64,000 nt of DNA, from NCBI GenBank assembly GCA_902702965.1, contig CACRXP010000157.1:218370-282369 (forward strand), in the 5' to 3' direction. The notes beneath the pieces were generated by a model. That model saw nothing but the letters and a program-made list of their open reading frames with translations. It did no database searches and was not told where the DNA came from. Origin of the DNA: Spirometra erinaceieuropaei (Eukaryota > Platyhelminthes > Cestoda > Diphyllobothriidea > Diphyllobothriidae). The position numbers and the translations under genes are program-made. The first letter of the stretch is position 1. The number at the start of each line of letters is the position of its first letter. Positions 56,931-64,000 of this stretch are shown piece by piece.

Positions 56931-59900
56931 GTGCGTAACGTCTCCGGCTTTTCTGTTTATTCTTGTGTTGCACGTCACTCACATGTTTTCGTTCTAATGT
57001 AGCGAGGTGAAAAATATCGTGAGGCCACTGGGGCCTCCGACAAGGGAAAGAAGTCCGAGCGGGATATGCATGAACTTAAGCAGGAGCTCGAGATGGATGA
57101 GCACAGAATAAGCCTCGAAGAACTGTATGCTCGTCTTGGCACCAATCCGGAATCTGGTCTTACCAGTGAACAGGCAAAGTAAGCACAGTTTGACGGTCCG
57201 TATGTTTTATGCCAGGACCCGCCTTGATCGTGATGGGCCGAATGCATTGACGCCTCCCAAAACAACACCCGAGTGGGTGAAGTTCTGCAAAAACTTGTTT
57301 GGAGGATTTTCGCTACTTCTGTGGATTGGTGCTGTCCTTTGTTTCATAGCCCACGGTATTCTTGCTAGTGTTCAGGAGCATCCATCGAATGATAACGTAA
57401 GTCGGCAGTTTCACTGTTGATAGTCAACCTCGTATATTATGACGAGCACCGTGTCGAAGCGTTCTTTTTATTTGATTACATATTATAAAAGCAATATTAT
57501 GAAACCCATTCAGCACACGCCACCAAGATTGTAATTTTTGTCTAGTTGTCAGCCCTCTATTCTTCCAGAGGGCTGATCAGTCGTCTCAGACGACCAAAAT
57601 TACAGCTTATTTACAACGTCCTCCCTAAGCTGCCGAATTTGTTATCGTTCTTCATGTTTGGACTTAATGGGCTGTAATGCTTGCGTAGAAATTGTAGCTT
57701 GGGACCTGCGGGTGGTCATTATCACCCTTTATCGCCCAGGACCAACCCGGTCACGGGCTGGTCTTGCGATTGACTGATTTTTTTCCCAGCAATCCTAGGG
57801 GACACTGTCTACACGGGGCCAGTAAGTTGACGCGCATTTTCGGGCGAGTTGAGGCCGTTGTACCCCGAGGGGATTTAAGCTGCCAGCCAGGGGTTAGATT
57901 CCGGAAAAAGTGCATGCATGCACCCTTTTTGCGTGCATATGCGGAAAGGACTCGGGCGGGACGTGCAAAATGCACTCGGGTGAGCATCAAGAAGAGGGTG
58001 TGGCAGAAAAGCTCCCTTTCCCGCACATATCGAGCACTTTCAGCCAGTCAGGTTACTAGCCCTACAATAGCCCGCAAGTCAAACGGGCTAGCAAATATCT
58101 AGTCCTGGGCGGCCAAATGCTATCAGGGCGCTGTGTACGGTTAATGTTTAACCGGTGTCGTAACATCTAAGGTCACGGCGTAGATGTTTCCTTTCCTGTT
58201 CATCTTAACATTTCGGCTCTTGTTGCCAGTCATAAGTAGAGCTCGCCTTTCAATGCGCAATCGCATGTTATTGAAAAATAGTGAGATATTTGAAGAAGTG
58301 TCGTGCCGCCGCCTATGCCTTAGGGCTTAATGTTTGGCACCGATGAGTTAGTCATTTTAAGATTAGTTACTGACCTGTTCATTGTTCTCCTATTGGATTT
58401 TATTTGCTTTCACATTTGTGCTCTTGAGAGCCGAAGCTATGGCATCTTCGCAACGTGTACCCAATAATTTGCTTGAAATAAACTCAGAGTATGCATATTA
58501 CGCTGATAAAGCCTCGAAGGATGCTACTTTGACCCTCTTCTTCCTGGCAAATTGGGTAAACTAGTTTTTTATGCCTTTTTATATTTGCTGCCACCGGTCA
58601 TCGGCAGTTTGCCACATGATACTGTATTGTTCAGCCTGCGAACAAGTCATTTCGTGCATTACCGTTTTTTATTTCGCTTTCATTATTTTAGCTGTACTTG
58701 GGTATCGTCTTAGCTGCTGTAGTCATCATTACTGGATGTTTCTCCTATTACCAAGAATCGAAATCCTCTAAAATTATGGAGTCCTTTGCGAAGATGGTTC
58801 CTCAGGTATGCTGTTGTCAAGCGTTCTTTCTTGTGATTTTTAAATATCGAAATGGTAGGAAAGTTTTTTGACTCCTATTTTTAATTCCTCATTTTTTATT
58901 GACTTTTTCCTGTTTAAATAGTACTTTTGCAATCTGAGACTCGGTCAGAAGACACTTGTGTCTTACACGATTTCTTATCGGTCATTCTGCCTTCCACTCC
59001 TAGTTCGCAGTGGTCATTCGCGGCGGTCAGAGAGTCGACGCTCCGGCAGAAGCCCTCGTTGTTGGCGACATCATCGAGGTGAAGTTCGGTGATCGTGTGC
59101 CTGCCGATATTCGTATTATCACGGCCAGCTCCTTCAAGGTGCGTTTACTTTAGTTCCAGTACCGGTAACCCCCCCCCACCCCTCCATCACACCACTCGTA
59201 AAAGCCAGGGACACAACCAATTCTAAACAAGACTGAACTAGTGTTAGAGTCACGCCTCTCCGCGTGGCCCCCACCTTCGTGGCTGCATCTAGGCAGTAAA
59301 TAAACAGATCTGGTAGTGACGCCAACTAACCTGGCTTTCTAAATCACGCGCGTTAATAGTGTCTCTGTGAGAGAACAGGTTTACGAGTTCTTGCCCAGGC
59401 AAACAGGAAATGTCAGAACACGAGCTAGCACGGGCCGTCGAACTCGGTATTGTGTTGCTCTTACTACGCCCGACTACACACACGTTCCTCGTCGAAGTGA
59501 CTGAGTCTGTCTACTGTGAAAAATTGTTTTGTTTATGCTCGGATTTTTGTGGCTAGCAGCCATCACTATATGCGAACCACTTCCACGTTTATGTTTAAAC
59601 TGATAACGTGGTTTATCAGTCAGTTAAACAACTCATCTTTATTTTACTGCAACAAAAGAAGGGGCCACCAATCTTCATAAGTTTCTGAGATTATTTGTGT
59701 ATCGTTTTTAGCCCGGTTTTAGCGAAGCGTTTTTATTACCCAAATAACCTGGGTGAACGTGCTATTTGCCATTCTGCACGCATGCAGGGTAGGGTGGGCG
59801 TAGGGCGTAGGGTAGGGTGTGCTAATGTTGCTTCTGTCCAGCTCCCATAAACGCTACCAATTATGTATTATTGTGTTTTCTCTAATCTGTCCGTTGGGTA

Positions 59901-62900
59901 CAACATTATCCTGTCCACAGTGCCCACCACCTAGACCCTTCTTCTCATGAATGAGGCTGACAGCAGTCCTTGTTTAGTTACTTCCTTTTGTTGATAGTTT
60001 ACTTTATGCTTCACTTTTCTGGAGTAAAAAAACGTCTACTTTTGCAGGTCGACAATTCGGCACTTACCGGAGAATCTGAGCCCCAGTCGAGAACTCCTGA
60101 ATACACAAATGAAAATCCCCTTGAAACTAAGAATTTGGCTTTCTTCTCAACTAATGCTGTGGAAGGCAAGCTTTCCTTTCATCTTTCCTCTGACCTTTTG
60201 AACCTTTGGAGTTCCAGTTGTTCTTTCATGATTACCTTTATTTACTTTCCGTACTTTTCTAATGTGTCACAGGCACTTGCCGGGGTATCGTCGTCGCTAC
60301 CGGTGACCGTACAGTCATGGGGCGCATTGCGAACCTGGCCTCTGGCCTGGAGATGGGTGCGACCCCCATTGCCAGAGAGATTGCACACTTTATCCACATC
60401 ATTACCGGTGTGGCTGTTTTCCTCGGCGTGAGCTTTTTCATCATTGCATTCATTCTGGGCTACTACTGGCTGGAGGCCGTCATCTTCCTTATTGGCATCA
60501 TTGTCGCCAACGTACCTGAAGGTCTCTTGGCCACTGTAACGGTACGTCCTCCTTCCACTTTTCTTCGGTCATTTATTCCCTGATGAGCATTGAACAAAAG
60601 CTATTAGTGTGTGCCATTTTCGCCCAACTTTTCGTCTGTGAGAATGCAGACAACTGTACGTTTGGCATAAAAACACCCTGGGAGTAAAGAAAACTACAGT
60701 GGGTAATCTGAAACGCGCGCATTGCCTGGCTTTTCGGTCAGTGGTTCGCTTCTTAACTTCGAAATCGCATCGTCTTATTCATAGCCTAAGCAGATGCCAA
60801 AGGTTGTTTGCCAGGTACTTGGGGTTTTGTATAAAAGCGCTTGCTAAATCCAAAATATCCCGTCGGACCAGTTTGTCCGGCGAGGTTGCCGGACCATTTC
60901 GAAGGAACTTCTGGAGTTTTCTTTTATAACTGCAGGGCTACCAACAATCACATTACAACGTTGTGTGGCTTGCTGTTGAGCGGGTCCCCTCGCAGCCGCT
61001 CTACTGAATTTCACAGAATTGGCAAAATACATATCTAAGGCTTCTAACTGGTGCTTATGTTGTGGGAATGATAACCCATTTTGCAGTTTAAAACAAGTAA
61101 CAAATCCAGTCATCCTGCGATGTGTGGCCAATCTAGAAGAGCATCCCCATCTCGTGCATTATGTTGACTATATTTCATTTACATCTATCCTTGCTAGGTG
61201 TGTTTAACCCTAACGGCAAAGCGAATGGCCAGCAAAAACTGTCTGGTTAAGAACTTGGAGGCCGTCGAGACTTTGGGCTCTACCTCAACTATCTGCTCGG
61301 ATAAGACGGGCACCTTGACGCAGAACAGAATGACTGTTGCTCATATGTGGTTCGATGACAATATCTTCGAGGCGGATACCTCTGATGAACAGTCAAGTAG
61401 GTTTTACTGGGAAAATTTCTTTCGATAGAATGCATATGCCATGTGTGTTGGACTTGTATACTAACGAGATCACCGCAATTATTTTTAATTCGTCTTAAGC
61501 TTTTTTTACGCATCTTTAGCTCCATACACTTTTCCTCTTGCTTCTCGAGTACATTTTGGGTGTACTTGAGGGAGATTCTGTTTTCTGCATCTGACTAGGC
61601 CTTTGTTGCGTCTTCTGCCCTTGCTGGTTCGACATTTATACTAGTGTTAGCTGAATCCTGGCAGATTTGTTGCAAAGGGGTCGTGAACTGCTTATTGCAT
61701 CGCTATATGCCGCTACTGCGCCTCTCCTTGTGCTTTAATATGTTAGAGTTAAGGTCCTATCTCACGGCCTCGGTAGACGAGTAATCTCAAAGTACCCTTC
61801 CTTTCCTTCGACGTAGATCATGCGGCAACGATTGTGGTGAATTTTAAGTATCAGCTTTTACCCTCTACGTTCCATTGAGTTTGTAATCCAGTATTCTATT
61901 CCAAACCGTCCACTTTCACAATTCTTTGGGAAATTTTCCGCCTCCGACCTGTCTGCAGAACCCCTGCGTCCTACGTCTTGCTTGTCCTTGCTTTTTATGG
62001 ACGCCACCTAGTGAATCCTTTCTCACTTGTGCGGGGAGTCGCCAGCCAAAGCTCATGACGTTTCTACTTTCTTTCTGTGTAAAGCTGCCACATACAACAA
62101 AGAGTCCTCCACATGGTTGGCCCTGGCCCGCGTCGCTATGCTCTGCAATCGAGCTGAATTCAAAGCTGGCGAGGAATCAAAACCTGTTCTCAAACGTGAA
62201 TGCAACGGTGATGCTTCGGAATCGGCTCTGCTCAAATGTGTCGAGATGTCCATCGGTGGTGTTACTGAGTACCGCAAACGGAATCCCAAGGTCGCCGAGA
62301 TCCCCTTCAACTCTACCAACAAATATCAGGCAAGTTGACGGAGGCATCAGTAGGCTCTCTTACTTCTATGTCTGATTTAAAGGAGTCACCAATTTGGGCA
62401 TGTGGCTTAGGGGTTATTTGGCAGTAGTGCTTGCTATTTATCCACCATGTTCCTGGTCCTGTTACCCTGGAACTCACAGCGACATTTCGAGCCCATGGAC
62501 TCTACAACCGGCCGAAGACCAGTCGAGAGTCGTCATCAGTAAAGTTAGGAGAGCCTGAAAAGAACGTTAGTGGTCTACTCATCCCCACCAAGTTGGCCTA
62601 TGACCGGCAAAAATGGCAATTAAGACAGATATTCCTATTGCAGTCGTCTTAGTCTTTATTAGTAGTACTTCTTACCGTTCACCGTTGTGCTACCGGCAAG
62701 GGCTTTGTCTAGCAGTTCTGAGGAAAAATGATACGTCTGTATTCCGCCATATATGTGTTTTCGTGTTTATAACTCCCCAGATACTTTTGGCCTAGACCAC
62801 GTTGAACCTCATCCTCACGACAAATTTGATGTCGGTCCACACCGGGTTACTGATCTTCCTTCCTTTTGCCAATCGTGCCCCCCGCAGGTTTCGGTTCATG

Positions 62901-63968
62901 ACACAGATGACAATGATGATCGTTACTTGGTGGTCATGAAGGGAGCGCCTGAACGTATTTTGGATCGATGCAGCACCATCTTGATCGATGGAAAGGATTT
63001 GGTCCTGGACGAACATTGGAGGGACAAATTCAACAACGCCTACCTCGAGTTGGGTGGCATCGGCGAGCGTGTCCTAGGATTCTGCGACCTGCGACTTCCC
63101 ACTCAGGACTTCCCTAAGTAAGTCTCGTCCTTTCGGCCATGGACACGCGGCTTTTTGGGGTCAGCGATGTGTGTACATGGGCGTGGTTTTTGCCTTTTTG
63201 ACATTCCATTGCCTCCCGATTCCCCGTCCCATTTCATCTCTGAGCCTTATGTCGCTCCCCCACTGTCGCGCCAAGTATTTGATCCCACCACTGTAGGTGT
63301 GCTTACAGCCTTCCTCATTTTTGTAACTCCCTGCCTTTCCTGTCGACTTGTCGCGCAGGGGCTTTGTCTTCGACGTGGAAAACCAAAACTTCCCCATCGA
63401 TGGTCTACGCTTCGTTGGTTTAATGTCCATGATTGATCCGCCCCGCGCCGCTGTACCTGATGCCGTAAGCAAATGCCGATCTGCTGGAATCAAGGTTGTC
63501 ATGGTTACTGGTGATCACCCGATTACAGCAAAGGCCATTGCAAAGGGCGTCGGAATTATCTCAGACGGCAACAAGACTGTGGAAGACATTGCGGCCGAAC
63601 GCGGAGTGCCTGTTAGCCAGGTTCGCAAACTAACTGCTGGTACAATTAATTAAAGAGAATTTTTTGCGTTTAGGTAGAAACTACTCATCTATGCATAATT
63701 TCCTCGAATTTCGATAACCTTTATGTCTACTTTGTCCAGGTTAACCCACGCGAAGCGGTAGCCTGTGTTGTCCACGGTTCGGACCTGCGTGAAATGACAC
63801 CTGCTCAAATCGATGAAATTTTGACGAATCACTCGGAGATTGTGTTCGCCCGTACCAGTCCACAGCAGAAACTGATCATTGTCGAGGGCTTCCAACGCCA
63901 GGGCGCCATTGTGGCCGTCACGGGCGATGGTGTCAACGATTCACCTGCCTTGAAGAAAGCTGATATTG
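56916..63968 (+). CDS. Na+/K+-transporting ATPase subunit alpha (P-type ATPase, 5' three-quarters; continues past window)
   Basis: Exchanges three Na+ for two K+ across the plasma membrane per ATP, with a beta subunit. Joined exons 56916-56930, 57003-57178, 57216-57396, 58692-58805, 59004-59138, 60048-60165, 60273-60541, 61198-61396, 62085-62329, 62888-63117, 63359-63620, 63740-63968 encode about 724 of the usual 1000 or so residues. Visible in order: Lys-rich N-terminus, [10 protein letters not shown]1-M2 (about residues 92-145), actuator-domain TGES at 214-217, M3-M4 with PEGLLATVT, phosphorylation site DKTGT with Asp at about 371, ATP-site KGAPE with Lys at about 502, [26 protein letters not shown]. 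All exon joins keep frame. Two introns (after 60165 and 62329) have GC donors. M5-M10 lie beyond 64000. Family identity is certain; the first 5-codon exon is inferred. Confidence 0.95.
57003..57178 (+). CDS. Na+/K+-ATPase alpha exon: cytoplasmic N-terminus
   Basis: Encodes [33 protein letters not shown] and [20 protein letters not shown]. Ends in the middle of a Lys codon at a GTAAGC donor. The following intron is only 37 bp (57179-57215). Confidence 0.9.
57216..57396 (+). CDS. Na+/K+-ATPase alpha exon: M1 and first extracellular loop
   Basis: Encodes [34 protein letters not shown] (M1) and the loop [15 protein letters not shown]. Donor GTAAGT. The loop position equivalent to vertebrate Gln111 is Leu here, while the Asn122 equivalent is kept. 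Confidence 0.95.
58692..58805 (+). CDS. Na+/K+-ATPase alpha exon: M2
   Basis: 38 codons in phase 0: [20 protein letters not shown] followed by [18 protein letters not shown]. Acceptor ATTTTAG, donor GTATGC. The 1.3-kb intron before it holds no recognised gene. Confidence 0.95.
59004..59138 (+). CDS. Na+/K+-ATPase alpha exon: actuator domain, first part
   Basis: 45 codons: [40 protein letters not shown]. Acceptor CTCCTAG, donor GTGCGT. Confidence 0.95.
60048..60165 (+). CDS. Na+/K+-ATPase alpha exon: TGES loop, GC donor
   Basis: Encodes [20 protein letters not shown] and [19 protein letters not shown]. The exon must end after GAAG at 60165, because GC at 60166-60167 (AAG|GCAAGC) is the only site that joins in frame to 60273 and restores the family sequence EGTCRGIVV. 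Confidence 0.9.
60273..60541 (+). CDS. Na+/K+-ATPase alpha exon: M3-M4
   Basis: Encodes [19 protein letters not shown], the M3 stretch [19 protein letters not shown], the M3-M4 link with [18 protein letters not shown], and PEGLLATVT of M4, whose Glu coordinates ions. Donor GTACGT. Confidence 0.95.
61198..61396 (+). CDS. Na+/K+-ATPase alpha exon: phosphorylation site
   Basis: Encodes [40 protein letters not shown] and [15 protein letters not shown]. The Asp of DKTGT is the phosphorylated residue. Ends in phase 1 at a GTAGGT donor (61397). Confidence 0.95.
62085..62329 (+). CDS. Na+/K+-ATPase alpha exon: nucleotide-binding domain, GC donor
   Basis: Encodes [48 protein letters not shown] and [13 protein letters not shown]. 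The donor is CAG|GCAAGT at 62330, a textbook GC donor. Reading on past it meets a TGA after two codons. Confidence 0.92.
62888..63117 (+). CDS. Na+/K+-ATPase alpha exon: ATP-site KGAPE
   Basis: Encodes [55 protein letters not shown] and LPTQDFPK (last codon split). Acceptor CCCGCAG, donor GTAAGT. Confidence 0.95.
63359..63620 (+). CDS. Na+/K+-ATPase alpha exon: hinge region of the P domain
   Basis: Encodes [56 protein letters not shown] and [14 protein letters not shown]. The donor is a weak GTTCGC, chosen because the next exon then continues exactly as the family does (VNPRE). Confidence 0.9.
63740..63968 (+). CDS. Na+/K+-ATPase alpha exon: TGDGVND hinge, last in window
   Basis: Encodes [59 protein letters not shown] and KADI plus one base of Gly. 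Donor GTAAGC at 63969. The intron runs out of the window. Confidence 0.95.
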
Positions 63969-64000
63969 GTAAGCTGCTGCCGCTGCTGCCACACCTACCA

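Noticed and set aside
57751..58102. Opposing ORFs inside the third intron of the ATPase gene
   Set aside because: They lack domains, and the flanking exons join perfectly in phase without them.

Overview
This window is eukaryotic. It reads as the genome of a parasitic flatworm, and I favour a tapeworm of the diphyllobothriid kind, but that is inference. The reasons are a multi-exon host gene with short introns, Penelope-like elements, CR1-like and RTE-like LINEs (one RTE carrying C2H2 fingers), a Merlin transposase relic, and tRNA-derived SINEs. The species cannot be fixed from the sequence alone.

Only one host gene is convincing. It is the plus-strand Na+/K+-transporting ATPase alpha subunit at the right edge (56916 to beyond the window end). 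I trace 12 coding exons giving about 724 residues, from the start through the nucleotide-binding domain to the TGDGVND hinge. The remainder, M5 to M10, lies outside. Two of its introns start with GC rather than GT, and one intron is only 37 bp.

The other 56 kb is a repeat graveyard. (1) From 1 to about 23 kb there are at least five copies of a roughly 1-kb AT-rich foldback (MITE-like) element, with a further right end near 28.7 kb; several have TA next to a CAGTG terminus. (2) tRNA-Lys-like SINE pieces lie near 10.8-12.1 kb and 29.6-30.0 kb. (3) Penelope-like (PLE) insertions occur at 8.0, 19.1-19.6, 20.7-21.8 and 31.1-33.1 kb. In the last three the 3' tail is present as an inverted pair of arms, with an 11-12 bp target duplication and a short one-sided extension. 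One arm at 19.16-19.20 kb carries a hammerhead-ribozyme-like motif. (4) LINE relics fill 12.8-14.6, 26.2-27.9, 41.5-46.3, 47.2-47.8, 48.4-49.2, 49.3-52.4 and 52.8-54.4 kb. (5) A 3.4-kb RTE-like element (33.74-37.18 kb, 12-bp target duplication) has lost its reverse transcriptase, so its endonuclease abuts the C-terminal zinc fingers. Its 3' tail recurs alone at 20.0, 24.9 and 26.5-27.3 kb, the last nested inside another LINE with an 11-bp duplication. (6) A Ty3/gypsy RNase H scrap lies at 46.5-46.9 kb and a Merlin transposase relic at 38.6-39.2 kb.

There is an 88-base run of N at 25602-25689. I found no CRISPR array, rRNA gene, intact tRNA gene or bacterial-type operon. All coordinates of diverged repeats are estimates by eye.
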